A DNA stretch of 64,000 nucleotides from Pseudomonas lurida. GTDB taxonomy: Bacteria > Pseudomonadota > Gammaproteobacteria > Pseudomonadales > Pseudomonadaceae. A program made the position numbers and the translations under genes. The notes under the pieces are model-generated. The model was not told the origin of the DNA and ran no database searches. It saw only the letters and a program-made list of their open reading frames with translations. The stretch covers positions 50,348 to 114,347 of the forward strand of contig NZ_JAAMRE010000018.1 of NCBI RefSeq assembly GCF_013522705.1, written 5' to 3'. This document shows positions 1 through 8,736 of the stretch, piece by piece (position 1 is the first letter of the stretch; every line of letters begins with the position of its first letter).

Positions 1-1
1 G

Positions 2-754
2 AGCGGCCTGGAAGCTTATCGCGGCGCCAACAGCAACATGCACGCCACCGAAGCCTTTCTCGCGCTGGCCGATGTCACCGGCGACACGCGCTGGCTGGAC
101 CGCGCGCTGCGCATCGTCGAGCGCGTGATTCACCAACACGCCGCCGGCAACCAGTTCATGGTGATCGAACATTTCGACGTGCACTGGCAACCTTTGCTGG
201 CCTACAACGAAGACAACCCCGCCGACGGTTTTCGCCCCTATGGCATCACGCCTGGCCATGGCTTCGAGTGGGCACGGCTGTTGCTGCACCTGGAGGCCGC
301 GCGCCTGGAAGCCGGCCTGCCCACCCCGGCGTGGCTGCTGACTGACGCCAAAGGCCTGTTCGCCAGTGCCTGCGAATATGCCTGGGCCGTGGACGGTGCT
401 CCCGGCATTGTCTACACCCTGGACTGGAACCACCGCCCGGTGGTGCGCGAACGCCTGCACTGGACCCACGCCGAGGCCAGCGCCGCCGCCCAGGCTCTGC
501 TCAAGCGCACCGGTCAATTGCACTACGAAACCTGGTACCGGCGTATCTGGGAATTCTGTGACAACCACTTCATTGACCGCGCCGACGGCAGCTGGCACCA
601 CGAACTCAACCCGCACAACCAGCCCAGCAGCAGGATCTGGGGCGGCAAGCCTGACCTGTACCATGCCTGGCAAGCGGTGGTGCTGCCGGCACTGCCGTTG
701 GCGCCCAGCATGACCAGCGCATTGAGCGCCGGTACTTATGTCACCAAGTGGTGA
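2..754 (+). CDS. AGE family epimerase/isomerase, 3' part
   Basis: C-terminal 250 residues of an N-acylglucosamine 2-epimerase (AGE) family sugar isomerase; the start lies left of the window and the frame is open from base 2. Family members form an (alpha/alpha)6 barrel and isomerise free hexoses such as mannose/fructose or N-acylglucosamine. Visible family marks are the GHGFEWARLL helix, the W-x-HELNP strand and the GKPDLYHAWQA end motif, which carry barrel histidines and acidic residues. It lies 104 bp upstream of the glucose transporter operon, so a role in preparing hexoses for uptake or catabolism is likely. The exact substrate cannot be read from this fragment. Confidence 0.85.
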   Translation, partial: SGLEAYRGANSNMHATEAFLALADVTGDTRWLDRALRIVERVIHQHAAGNQFMVIEHFDVHWQPLLAYNEDNPADGFRPYGITPGHGFEWARLLLHLEAARLEAGLPTPAWLLTDAKGLFASACEYAWAVDGAPGIVYTLDWNHRPVVRERLHWTHAEASAAAQALLKRTGQLHYETWYRRIWEFCDNHFIDRADGSWHHELNPHNQPSSRIWGGKPDLYHAWQAVVLPALPLAPSMTSALSAGTYVTKW

Positions 755-836
755 CGTTTGTGCATCCCTTTGTTACCTGCGCCCTGAAAATCCATGTTTA
801 AACTCCGTGCAGCGCAAGCCTAAGACTTGCATGCAT

Positions 837-851
837 AACAACAAAAAAAGG
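837..851 (+). promoter_or_regulatory. Candidate Hfq/Crc (CA) motif over the gtsA ribosome binding site
   Basis: The gtsA leader carries an A-rich AACAACAAAAAAAGG stretch ending in the likely Shine-Dalgarno, 7 bases before the ATG at 859. It resembles the AAnAAnAA motif by which Hfq with Crc blocks translation of catabolic mRNAs in Pseudomonas. The match is visible; function is inferred. Confidence 0.5.
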
Positions 852-858
852 TACTCAG

Positions 859-2145
859 ATGAACGCGATTAATCGCCTCGCCGTTGCTATTTCCGTTGCC
901 TCGTTGTTCCCCCTCAGTGCATTTGCCGCCGACTCCAAAGGTACGGTGGAAGTGGTGCATTGGTGGACCTCGGGTGGCGAAAAAGCGGCTGTGGATGTCC
1001 TGAAGGCCCAAGTTGAGAAAGACGGCTTCGCCTGGAAAGACGGTGCCGTCGCCGGCGGCGGTGGCGCCACTGCCATGACCGTGCTCAAGAGCCGTGCCGT
1101 GGCCGGCAACCCACCGGGTGTAGCCCAGATCAAAGGCCCCGACATCCAGGAATGGGCGTCCACCGGCCTGCTCGACACCGACGTGCTCAAAGACGTCGCC
1201 AAAGAAGAGAAGTGGGATTCCCTGCTCGACAAGAAAGTCTCCGATACCGTGAAGTACGACGGTGACTACGTTGCCGTGCCGGTCAACATCCACCGTGTGA
1301 ACTGGCTGTGGATCAACCCGCAAGTCTTCAAGAAAGCCGGTATCACCAAGAACCCCACCACCCTCGAAGAATTCTACGCAGCCGGCGACAAGCTCAAGGC
1401 CGCGGGCTTCATCCCGCTCGCCCACGGTGGCCAGCCTTGGCAGGACAGCACCGTGTTCGAAGCGGTAGTCCTGTCGGTGATGGGCGCCGATGGCTACAAG
1501 AAAGCCCTGGTCGACCTGGATAACGCCGCGCTGACTGGTCCGGAAATGGTCAAGGCCCTGACTGAGCTGAAGAAAGTTGCGACCTACATGGACGTCGACG
1601 GCAAAGGCCAGGACTGGAACCTGGAAGCCGGCAAAGTCATCAACGGCAAGGCCGGTATGCAGATCATGGGTGACTGGGCCAAGTCCGAGTGGACCGCCGC
1701 CAAGAAAGTCGCCGGCAAGGACTACGAGTGCGTAGCCTTCCCAGGCACCGACAAAGCCTTCACTTACAACATCGACTCCCTGGCGGTGTTCAAGCAGAAA
1801 GACAAAGGCACTGCGGCCGGTCAGCAGGACATCGCCAAAGTCGTGCTGGGTGAAAACTTCCAGAAAGTCTTCAGCATCAACAAGGGCTCGATCCCTGTTC
1901 GAACCGACATGCTCAATGAAATGGACAAGCTCGGCTTCGACTCTTGCGCCCAGACCGCGGCCAAAGACTTCCTGGCCGATGCCAAGACCGGTGGCCTGCA
2001 ACCAAGCATGGCGCACAACATGGCCACCACCCTGGCCGTGCAAGGCGCGTTCTTTGATGTCGTGACCAACTACATCAACGACCCGAAAGCCGACCCGGCC
2101 GACACCGCCAAGAAACTTGGCGCTGCGATCAAGTCTGCCAAGTAG
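859..2145 (+). CDS. gtsA: Glucose ABC transporter, periplasmic binding protein
   Basis: 428-residue extracellular solute-binding protein (family 1) of the glucose/mannose importer. Residues 1-23 form a Sec signal peptide ending ALSAFA-like before the mature ADSKG start; the mature protein opens with a VEVVHWWTSGGE strand typical of sugar-binding proteins. It delivers glucose in the periplasm to GtsBC. An AAAGG ribosome binding site precedes the ATG. First gene of gtsABCD-oprB; a long inverted repeat separates it from gtsB, which often goes with higher expression of the binding protein than of the membrane parts. Confidence 0.95.
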   Translation: MNAINRLAVAISVASLFPLSAFAADSKGTVEVVHWWTSGGEKAAVDVLKAQVEKDGFAWKDGAVAGGGGATAMTVLKSRAVAGNPPGVAQIKGPDIQEWASTGLLDTDVLKDVAKEEKWDSLLDKKVSDTVKYDGDYVAVPVNIHRVNWLWINPQVFKKAGITKNPTTLEEFYAAGDKLKAAGFIPLAHGGQPWQDSTVFEAVVLSVMGADGYKKALVDLDNAALTGPEMVKALTELKKVATYMDVDGKGQDWNLEAGKVINGKAGMQIMGDWAKSEWTAAKKVAGKDYECVAFPGTDKAFTYNIDSLAVFKQKDKGTAAGQQDIAKVVLGENFQKVFSINKGSIPVRTDMLNEMDKLGFDSCAQTAAKDFLADAKTGGLQPSMAHNMATTLAVQGAFFDVVTNYINDPKADPADTAKKLGAAIKSAK

Positions 2146-2151
2146 GAACTC

Positions 2152-2223
2152 GCTACAAGCTGCAAGTTACGAGCTGCAAGCGGGCGCGATATGTCTTGAC
2201 GCTTGCAGCTTGCCGCTTGTAGC
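2152..2223 (+). repeat. Nested inverted repeat between gtsA and gtsB
   Basis: Outer arms GCTACAAGC (2152-2160) and GCTTGTAGC (2215-2223) enclose inner arms GCTGCAAGC (2173-2181) and GCTTGCAGC (2201-2209). Transcribed RNA could fold into a long stem within the operon. No T-run follows, so it looks like an mRNA-stabilising or attenuating element, or a dispersed palindrome, and not a full terminator. Confidence 0.7.
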
Positions 2224-2252
2224 TGCCTTCAGTCTTATTATTGGATTTCCCC

Positions 2253-3161
2253 ATGAGTTCTGTTGCTGTGTTCAGCAAAGCCTCGCCGTTCGATGCACTG
2301 CAGCGCTGGCTACCTAAACTGGTGCTGGCGCCCAGCATGTTCATCGTGCTGGTGGGCTTCTACGGCTACATCCTGTGGACGTTTGTACTGTCGTTCACCA
2401 CGTCTACATTCCTACCCAGTTACAAATGGGCCGGTCTTGCGCAATACGAGCGGTTGTTCGACAACGATCGCTGGTGGGTAGCGAGTAAGAACCTGGCGCT
2501 GTTTGGCGGCATGTTCATCGGCATCACCCTGGTGATCGGCGTGACACTGGCGATTTTCCTCGACCAGAAAATCCGCCGCGAAGGCTTTATCCGCACCATT
2601 TACCTGTACCCGATGGCGCTCTCGATGATCGTCACCGGTACCGCCTGGAAATGGCTGCTCAACCCGGGCATGGGCCTGGACAAACTCCTGCGTGACTGGG
2701 GCTGGGAAGGTTTCCGCCTGGACTGGCTGATCGACCCGGACCGTGTCGTTTACTGCCTGGTGATCGCGGCTGTATGGCAAGCCTCGGGCTTCATCATGGC
2801 GATGTTTCTCGCTGGCCTGCGTGGTGTTGATCAATCGATCATCCGTGCGGCCCAGATCGATGGCGCCAGCCTGCCGCGCATCTATTGGAGCGTGGTGCTG
2901 CCCAGCCTCCGTCCAGTGTTCTTCAGTGCGGTCATGATCCTGGCGCACATTGCGATCAAGAGCTTCGACCTGGTGGCGGCCATGACCGCCGGCGGCCCGG
3001 GCTACTCGTCCGACCTGCCCGCGATGTTCATGTATTCGTTCACCTTCAGCCGTGGCCAGATGGGCATGGGCTCGGCCAGTGCAATCCTGATGCTCGGTGC
3101 GATCCTCGCGATCATCGTGCCTTACCTCTACTCCGAGCTGAGGACCAAACGTAATGACTAG
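2253..3161 (+). CDS. gtsB: Glucose ABC transporter permease 1
   Basis: 302-residue inner-membrane permease of the MalF/UgpA type, partner of GtsC. A hydrophobic segment lies at about residues 22-50, followed by a periplasmic loop and further membrane helices. The cytoplasmic EAA-type loop is near residues 200-220 (RAAQIDGASLPRIYWSVVLP), which contacts the ATPase GtsD. I chose the ATG at 2253; an in-frame TTG at 2241 is possible, and neither has a strong ribosome binding site. It overlaps gtsC by 8 bp, which suggests translational coupling. Confidence 0.93.
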   Translation: MSSVAVFSKASPFDALQRWLPKLVLAPSMFIVLVGFYGYILWTFVLSFTTSTFLPSYKWAGLAQYERLFDNDRWWVASKNLALFGGMFIGITLVIGVTLAIFLDQKIRREGFIRTIYLYPMALSMIVTGTAWKWLLNPGMGLDKLLRDWGWEGFRLDWLIDPDRVVYCLVIAAVWQASGFIMAMFLAGLRGVDQSIIRAAQIDGASLPRIYWSVVLPSLRPVFFSAVMILAHIAIKSFDLVAAMTAGGPGYSSDLPAMFMYSFTFSRGQMGMGSASAILMLGAILAIIVPYLYSELRTKRND

Positions 3162-3999
3162 TTTCGCTTCCAAACCTGCCATCAGCCTGAGTCGCATCGC
3201 GATCTACGCAGTGCTGATCCTTGCGGTGCTGTTGTACCTGGTGCCGCTGGTGGTGATGCTGCTCACCAGCTTCAAGACCCCGGAAGACATCAGCACCGGC
3301 AACCTGCTGAGCTGGCCGACCGTGGTTTCCGGCATCGGCTGGGTCAAGGCCTGGGATACCGTGGATGGCTACTTCTGGAACTCGATCAAGATCACCGTTC
3401 CGGCCGTGCTGATCTCCACCGCCATCGGCGCGTTGAATGGCTATGTGCTGTCGTTCTGGCGCTTCCGGGGTTCGCAGCTGTTCTTCGGTTTGCTGTTGTT
3501 CGGCTGCTTCCTGCCGTTCCAGACCGTGCTGCTGCCGGCATCGTTCACCCTCGGCAAGATGGGCCTGGCCAGCACCACCACGGGCCTGGTGTTTGTGCAC
3601 GTGGTCTACGGCCTGGCGTTCACCACGCTGTTCTTCCGTAACTACTACGTGAGCATCCCGGATGCGCTGATAAAGGCCGCACGCCTGGACGGTGCGGGTT
3701 TCTTCACCATTTTCCGTCAGATCATTCTGCCGATGTCGACGCCGATCATCATGGTCTGCCTGATCTGGCAGTTCACCCAGATCTGGAACGACTTCCTGTT
3801 CGGCGTGGTGTTCTCCAGCGGCGACTCGCAGCCCATCACGGTGGCGCTGAACAACCTGGTCAACACCAGCACCGGGGCCAAGGAATATAACGTGGATATG
3901 GCGGCGGCGATGATCGCCGGGCTGCCGACCCTGTTGGTCTATGTGATCGCAGGCAAGTATTTCGTGCGCGGCCTCACGGCCGGCGCGGTCAAGGGGTAA
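3154..3999 (+). CDS. gtsC: Glucose ABC transporter permease 2
   Basis: 281-residue inner-membrane permease of the MalG/UgpE type. Six predicted membrane helices start at about residue 12; the conserved EAA loop is near residues 175-195 (IKAARLDGAGFFTIFRQIILP). With GtsB it forms the glucose channel driven by GtsD. The start codon lies inside the end of gtsB, and gtsD follows after 2 bp, so this is a tight operon. Normal length for the family. Confidence 0.94.
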   Translation: MTSFASKPAISLSRIAIYAVLILAVLLYLVPLVVMLLTSFKTPEDISTGNLLSWPTVVSGIGWVKAWDTVDGYFWNSIKITVPAVLISTAIGALNGYVLSFWRFRGSQLFFGLLLFGCFLPFQTVLLPASFTLGKMGLASTTTGLVFVHVVYGLAFTTLFFRNYYVSIPDALIKAARLDGAGFFTIFRQIILPMSTPIIMVCLIWQFTQIWNDFLFGVVFSSGDSQPITVALNNLVNTSTGAKEYNVDMAAAMIAGLPTLLVYVIAGKYFVRGLTAGAVKG

Positions 4000-4001
4000 T
4001 C

Positions 4002-5162
4002 ATGGCTACGCTTGAACTTCGCAATGTAAACAAGACCTATGGCGCCGGCCTGCCCGACACCTTGAAGAACATCGAACTGTCGATCAAGGAAGGCGAATTC
4101 CTGATTCTGGTCGGCCCTTCGGGTTGCGGTAAATCCACGCTGATGAACTGCATCGCCGGCCTGGAGACCATCACCGGCGGCGCGATCATGATCGGCGATC
4201 AGGATGTCAGCGGCATGAGCCCCAAGGATCGCGACATCGCCATGGTGTTCCAGTCCTACGCCCTGTACCCGACCATGAGCGTGCGCGAGAACATCGAATT
4301 CGGCCTCAAAATCCGCAAGATGCCCCAGGCCGATATCGACGCCGAAGTGGCGCGCGTGGCCAAGCTGCTGCAGATCGAACACCTGCTCAACCGTAAGCCG
4401 GGCCAACTCTCCGGCGGCCAGCAACAGCGCGTGGCCATGGGCCGGGCCCTGGCGCGTCGGCCGAAGATCTACCTGTTCGACGAACCGCTGTCCAACCTCG
4501 ACGCCAAGCTGCGTGTCGAGATGCGCACCGAAATGAAGTTGATGCACCAACGCCTCAAAACCACCACGGTTTACGTGACTCACGACCAGATCGAAGCGAT
4601 GACCCTGGGCGACAAAGTGGCGGTCATGAAGGACGGCATCATCCAGCAATTCGGTACGCCGAAAGAAATTTACAACGACCCTGCTAACCTATTTGTGGCA
4701 AGCTTTATCGGTTCACCACCGATGAACTTCGTTCCTATGCGTCTAAAACGCAAAGACGGAAGGCTGGTGGCGCTGCTCGACAGCGGCCAGGCTCGTTGCG
4801 AGTTGCCACTGGGCATGAACGACGCCGGGCTGGAAGACCGCGATGTGATCCTGGGCCTGCGCCCGGAGCAGATCGTGCTGGCGGCGGGCGAGGGTAACGG
4901 CTCGTCGAGCATTCGTGCCGAAGTCCAGGTCACCGAGCCCACCGGCCCGGACACCCTGGTATTCGTGCAGCTCAACGACACCAAGGTCTGCTGCCGCCTG
5001 GCGCCCGATGTGGCGCCGCAGGTGGGCGAGACCCTGACGCTGCAGTTCGACCCGGCCAAGGTCCTGCTGTTTGACGCCAACACCGGCGAGCGCCTGGGCA
5101 CAGTCGCCGCATTGCCGGTACCGGGGCACGCCGACAACGTGACCCAGTTCAAGGGCCGCTGA
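4002..5162 (+). CDS. gtsD: Glucose ABC transporter ATPase
   Basis: 386-residue MalK/UgpC/MsmK-type ATPase that powers glucose import. Walker A GPSGCGKST is at residues 38-46, the ABC signature LSGGQQQRV starts at residue 136, and Walker B LFDEPLSNLDAKL lies near 157-170, with the switch histidine in VTHDQ. The C-terminal 130 residues form the TOBE/OB regulatory domain usual for sugar ATPases. It follows gtsC by 2 bp and precedes oprB by 86 bp. Confidence 0.94.
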   Translation: MATLELRNVNKTYGAGLPDTLKNIELSIKEGEFLILVGPSGCGKSTLMNCIAGLETITGGAIMIGDQDVSGMSPKDRDIAMVFQSYALYPTMSVRENIEFGLKIRKMPQADIDAEVARVAKLLQIEHLLNRKPGQLSGGQQQRVAMGRALARRPKIYLFDEPLSNLDAKLRVEMRTEMKLMHQRLKTTTVYVTHDQIEAMTLGDKVAVMKDGIIQQFGTPKEIYNDPANLFVASFIGSPPMNFVPMRLKRKDGRLVALLDSGQARCELPLGMNDAGLEDRDVILGLRPEQIVLAAGEGNGSSSIRAEVQVTEPTGPDTLVFVQLNDTKVCCRLAPDVAPQVGETLTLQFDPAKVLLFDANTGERLGTVAALPVPGHADNVTQFKGR

Positions 5163-5221
5163 GTAAGATAAGTTGTTGTTTTAGTTAAAAAAATGTAACC
5201 CGCGTTAGATAAAAACAGTTT

Positions 5222-5232
5222 AATAACAATAA
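5222..5232 (+). promoter_or_regulatory. Candidate Hfq/Crc (CA) motif in the oprB leader
   Basis: AATAACAATAA sits 17 bases upstream of the oprB ATG and just before the GAGG ribosome binding site. It fits the AAYAAYAA consensus of Hfq/Crc-repressed leaders. Sequence match only; regulation is inferred. Confidence 0.45.
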
Positions 5233-5248
5233 AGACGAGGATGTAGGG

Positions 5249-6595
5249 ATGAAAAAGCAGCACAACAACACTCGGCTGATCTGCCAACTGTCAGCAGCAG
5301 CAGCCCTGGTATTGTCCGCCAATGCGATGGCGGCCGATGCCTTCAGTGCCGACTCCAAGTGGATGACCGGCGATTGGGGCGGCGAGCGTACCAAGCTGAT
5401 CGAGCAAGGTATCGACATCAAGGCCGACTATGTCGGAGAGATGGGCTACAACGCCCACGGCGGTTACAACAACGACAAGACCGGTCGCTACTCCGACCAG
5501 TTCGGCCTTGGCGTGGCACTGGACCTGCAAAAACTGTGGGGCTGGGATAACACCCAGGCCAAGATCCAGCTGACCAATCGTAATGGCCAGAACATTTCCA
5601 ACGACCGTATCGGCGACCCACGTGCCGGCACCTTGAGCTCGTCGCAGGAAGTGTACGGCCGTGGCCACATGGTGCGTTTGACCCAGTTCTGGATCCAGCA
5701 CCAGATGTTCGACAACAAGTTGGACGTAAAACTGGGCTACTTCGGTGAAGGCGAAGACTTCAACACCTTCCCGTGCGACTTCCAGAACCTGTCGTTCTGC
5801 GGCTCCCAGGTCGGTAACTACGTCAACACCTGGTACAACTGGCCAGTCAGCCAGGCGGCTATCCGCGTGAAGTACAACATTACGCCTGAGCTGTACGCCC
5901 AGATCGGCGCCTACAACCAGAACCCATCGCAGCTGGAGCATGGCAATGGCTTCAAGCTCAGCGGCAGCGGCACCAAGGGTACTGTGATCCCGGTTGAATT
6001 GGTCTGGTCGCCGAAGGTGAATAACCTGCCGGGCGAATACCGTGTGGGTTACTACAAGAGCGCAGCCGATGCTCCGGACGTGCGTAAGGACGTCAACGGT
6101 GGCGATGCGGTCCTCAGTGGCGCTGACTTCCGTACCCGCAGCAGCAAGAAAGGCTACTGGTTCGTTGCGCAGCAGCAACTCACCACCCATAACGGTGACG
6201 CGTCGCGCGGCCTGAACATCGCAGCCAACGCCACCTTCCACGACAAGGAAACCAACCTGGTCGACAACTATCAGTCGCTCATGCTGGTGTACAAAGGCCC
6301 ATTCGATGCGCGTCCAAAAGACGACGTCGGCATTGGTGCCGCGCGTCTACATGTCAACAACGACGTGAAGCGTAACTCTGAGCTGCTCAACGCCGCGAAC
6401 GGTGTCAGCGATTACGACAACCCGTTGTACACGCCGATCCGCGAAACCGAATACAACTTCGAACTCAACTACGGCTTCCACGTCACCAACTGGCTGACCG
6501 TACGCCCCAACCTGCAATACGTCGTGCAACCTGGCGGCGTGGACAAAGTCGACAACGCGCTGGTGGCTGGCCTGAAAATTCAGTCTCAGTTCTAA
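5249..6595 (+). CDS. oprB: Carbohydrate-selective porin OprB
   Basis: 448-residue outer-membrane porin for glucose and related sugars. A signal peptide of about 28 residues ends ANAMAA before the mature DAFSADSKW. The rest is rich in aromatic and alternating polar residues expected of a 16-strand beta barrel and ends in SQF, a C-terminal phenylalanine typical of Bam-inserted barrels. The segment WMTGDWGGERTKL at the mature N-terminus is a hallmark of OprB. It is cotranscribed with or follows gtsABCD and is closed by a terminator at 6634. Confidence 0.95.
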   Translation: MKKQHNNTRLICQLSAAAALVLSANAMAADAFSADSKWMTGDWGGERTKLIEQGIDIKADYVGEMGYNAHGGYNNDKTGRYSDQFGLGVALDLQKLWGWDNTQAKIQLTNRNGQNISNDRIGDPRAGTLSSSQEVYGRGHMVRLTQFWIQHQMFDNKLDVKLGYFGEGEDFNTFPCDFQNLSFCGSQVGNYVNTWYNWPVSQAAIRVKYNITPELYAQIGAYNQNPSQLEHGNGFKLSGSGTKGTVIPVELVWSPKVNNLPGEYRVGYYKSAADAPDVRKDVNGGDAVLSGADFRTRSSKKGYWFVAQQQLTTHNGDASRGLNIAANATFHDKETNLVDNYQSLMLVYKGPFDARPKDDVGIGAARLHVNNDVKRNSELLNAANGVSDYDNPLYTPIRETEYNFELNYGFHVTNWLTVRPNLQYVVQPGGVDKVDNALVAGLKIQSQF

Positions 6596-6633
6596 CGCTG
6601 GTGCGATAAGCTCCTTCTCTCTGTGCGCATTTT

Positions 6634-6663
6634 GCGGATAGCCATGGCTATCCGCTTTTTTTT
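6634..6663 (+). terminator. Rho-independent terminator after oprB
   Basis: Perfect 11-bp inverted repeat GCGGATAGCCA / TGGCTATCCGC followed by eight T. It lies 39 bp past the oprB stop and before the mutarotase gene, so the latter is probably transcribed by read-through or its own promoter. Confidence 0.9.
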
Positions 6664-6693
6664 GCGCAGCACTGTGATACAGGACCGTGGCAC

Positions 6694-7539
6694 ATGCCTG
6701 AGCATCCGCTGCAACGCTTTTTCAAATCCCTGCGCCCGCGCCCCGTGTTTGCCTGGGAGCGCTTTCAGATGCGCGATGTATTGGTGATCGACCATCCGCT
6801 GTGTCAGGCGGTGTTCAGTCGCCAGGGCGCGCAACTGCTGCATTTTCAGCCCCGTGGCCAGAAACCCTGGCTATGGTGCGCGGCCAAGTGGCCGCAGGTC
6901 GGCGCCATTCGTGGCGGCGTGCCGGTGTGCTGGCCCTGGTATGGCCGCCACCCCAGCGAAAACGCCTGGCCGTCCCATGGCTGGGCCCGGCTGATCGACT
7001 GGAAGCTGCTCGACAGCAGCAACGACGACGAAGGCGTGCGCCTGCACTGGCAGTTGCAACTGTGTGACTGGCAGGTGGACCTGCACGCGCACCTTGGCGA
7101 TACCCTGGAATTGCGCCTGAGCACCGAGCATCAGGACGAACTGCCATGCCAGTTGAGCCATGCATTGCACGCTTACTGGCGTATTGGTCACGTCGACGAG
7201 ATAGCGCTGTCTGGGCTCGACGGTGCGCAAGGTTACGATCAGCTCAATCGCCAGGTGTGTCAGCAGGAGGGCGAGTTGCGCGTGGAGGGCGGATGTCAAC
7301 GGGTGTTTCAACACGAGGGCGAACTGCACCTCAAGGATCACGCCTGGCAGCGCGAACTGTGCATCGATACTGGCGAGAGTGCCGACACCGTGGTGTGGCA
7401 TCCGGGCAGTCGACCATTGTTGGGCGTGAGCTTTAACGAGGCGTCAGGGTTTGTGTGCGTGGAGTCGGCGATGGCCGGGGCGAGCCTGGCGCCGGGGGAG
7501 AGGGCGCACCTGAGTTTGCAGGCTCGGGCTGGAGTTTAG
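6694..7539 (+). CDS. D-hexose-6-phosphate mutarotase (YeaD-like)
   Basis: 281-residue galactose-mutarotase-like protein, probably interconverting alpha and beta anomers of glucose 6-phosphate to supply Zwf. It shows the GGVPVCWPWYG segment and the SHALHAYWRIG strand, with the family histidines, at about residues 72-83 and 155-165, and a beta-sandwich pattern throughout. Length agrees with the family. It ends the gts block and converges on hexR, with a REPIN in the 117-bp gap. Confidence 0.88.
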   Translation: MPEHPLQRFFKSLRPRPVFAWERFQMRDVLVIDHPLCQAVFSRQGAQLLHFQPRGQKPWLWCAAKWPQVGAIRGGVPVCWPWYGRHPSENAWPSHGWARLIDWKLLDSSNDDEGVRLHWQLQLCDWQVDLHAHLGDTLELRLSTEHQDELPCQLSHALHAYWRIGHVDEIALSGLDGAQGYDQLNRQVCQQEGELRVEGGCQRVFQHEGELHLKDHAWQRELCIDTGESADTVVWHPGSRPLLGVSFNEASGFVCVESAMAGASLAPGERAHLSLQARAGV

Positions 7540-7558
7540 CGTTGTTGCTTATGGCCTT

Positions 7559-7626
7559 ATCGCGGGCAAGCCCGCTCCCACATTTGGAACGCATTCCCCT
7601 GTGGGAGCAGCTGGCTTGCCCGCGAT
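7559..7626. repeat. REPIN-type inverted pair
   Basis: Two inverted palindromic units, ATCGCGGGCAAGCCCGCTCC...ACA and its near-complement TGTGGGAGCAGCTGGCTTGCCCGCGAT, sit back to back between the converging mutarotase and hexR genes. This matches the REP doublet layout of fluorescent pseudomonads. Confidence 0.85.
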
Positions 7627-7656
7627 GGCGGCGGTATTGCTGGTAGCGATTGGAGC

Positions 7657-8526
7657 TTAGTTAAACTCATCCCCCACCGGATACCGGCTGTCATTCAAGC
7701 TCTCTTTGATCTTGCGCAAATGCGGCTGGAAATCCACGCCGCGGCGTAACGTCATGCCGGTGGCCAGCACGTCCAACACCGTCAGCTGAATGATCCGCGA
7801 CGTCATCGGCATATAGATGTCGGTGTCTTCCGGCAATGGAATATTCAGGCTCACGGTACTGGCCTTGGCCAGTGGCGAGTTCTCGGCGGTTACACCCAGT
7901 ACCGATGCACCGTTTTCCCGCGCGATGCGCGCCACTTCCACCAACTCGCGGGTACGCCCGGTGTAGGAAATGATCACGAACAACTCACCGGTATGCGCCA
8001 CCGAGGCGATCATGCGCTGCATCAGCACATCGGCATGGGCGGTGACCGCCAGGTTGAAACGAAAGAACTTGTGCAAGGCATCCATCGCCACCGGGGCCGA
8101 AGCACCGAGGCCGAAGAAGTGGATCTGCCGGGCCTGAATCAGCAAATCCACGGCCTTGCTGATCAGGTTAGGGTCCAGGGCCTGGCAGGCGCTGTCCAGG
8201 GAGGCGATGGCGCTTCCAAAGATCTTCTGGGTGTAGGCTTCGGGGTTATCATCGGCTTCCACGGCGCGGCTGACGTACGCCGCGCCACTGGCCAGGCTTT
8301 GCGCCAGCTGCAATTTGAGTTCAGGGTAACCGCTGACGCCAAATGAGCGGCAGAAACGGTTGACCGTCGGTTCACTGACCGAGGCGGCCTGGGCGAGGGC
8401 GGCGATCGAGAAGCGTGTGGCCTGCTGCGGGTTGAGCAGGATGACTTCAGCGACTTTGCGCTCTGCCTTGTTCAAGTCTTCGAGGCGGTTCTGGATCTGC
8501 TCCAGAAGATTTCGCACGCGGTCCAT
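7657..8526 (-). CDS. hexR: HexR, RpiR-family repressor of glucose catabolism
   Basis: 289-residue regulator. Residues 1-80 form an RpiR-type HTH (ASVSEPTVNRFCRSFGVSGYPELK), and about 120-260 form a SIS sugar-phosphate domain (FFGLGASAPVAMDALHKF, ISYTGRTRELVEVA). In Pseudomonas HexR represses zwf, edd and gap-1 and is released by 2-keto-3-deoxy-6-phosphogluconate. It is divergent from zwf with a matching operator in the shared 210-bp region, so it probably also controls itself. Confidence 0.95.
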   Translation of the reverse strand: MDRVRNLLEQIQNRLEDLNKAERKVAEVILLNPQQATRFSIAALAQAASVSEPTVNRFCRSFGVSGYPELKLQLAQSLASGAAYVSRAVEADDNPEAYTQKIFGSAIASLDSACQALDPNLISKAVDLLIQARQIHFFGLGASAPVAMDALHKFFRFNLAVTAHADVLMQRMIASVAHTGELFVIISYTGRTRELVEVARIARENGASVLGVTAENSPLAKASTVSLNIPLPEDTDIYMPMTSRIIQLTVLDVLATGMTLRRGVDFQPHLRKIKESLNDSRYPVGDEFN

Positions 8527-8655
8527 TCAGTCTTTCCTTCGGGCGACGATGCAAATTAAGGCCGGCAAGCAATCGACGAGCGGCCTGTTGCGGTGGCCTA
8601 TCCTACTGAGGGTAGCTGAACACCACCACACGCAATGCGTATTTCGGGAAAATGT

Positions 8656-8671
8656 TGTGGTTATTACTACA
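8656..8671. promoter_or_regulatory. HexR operator candidate
   Basis: TGTGGTTATTACTACA, an imperfect palindrome between divergent hexR and zwf, resembles the gamma-proteobacterial HexR box (TGTARTAA...TTACTACA type). It lies 66 bp before the zwf start and 129 bp from the hexR start. Flanking T-rich and A-rich runs extend the symmetry. Confidence 0.7.
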
Positions 8672-8736
8672 TTTTTCCTTGAGTGATACCTTGAAAAAAG
8701 GTATTTGTAGCTTAACTTGATAAAAGAACAAACATC

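Noticed and set aside
820..2043. 407-residue minus-strand open frame across gtsA
   Set aside because: Antisense shadow of a high-GC gene: histidine/valine/glycine-rich, no ribosome binding site, no family features, and gtsA is certain.
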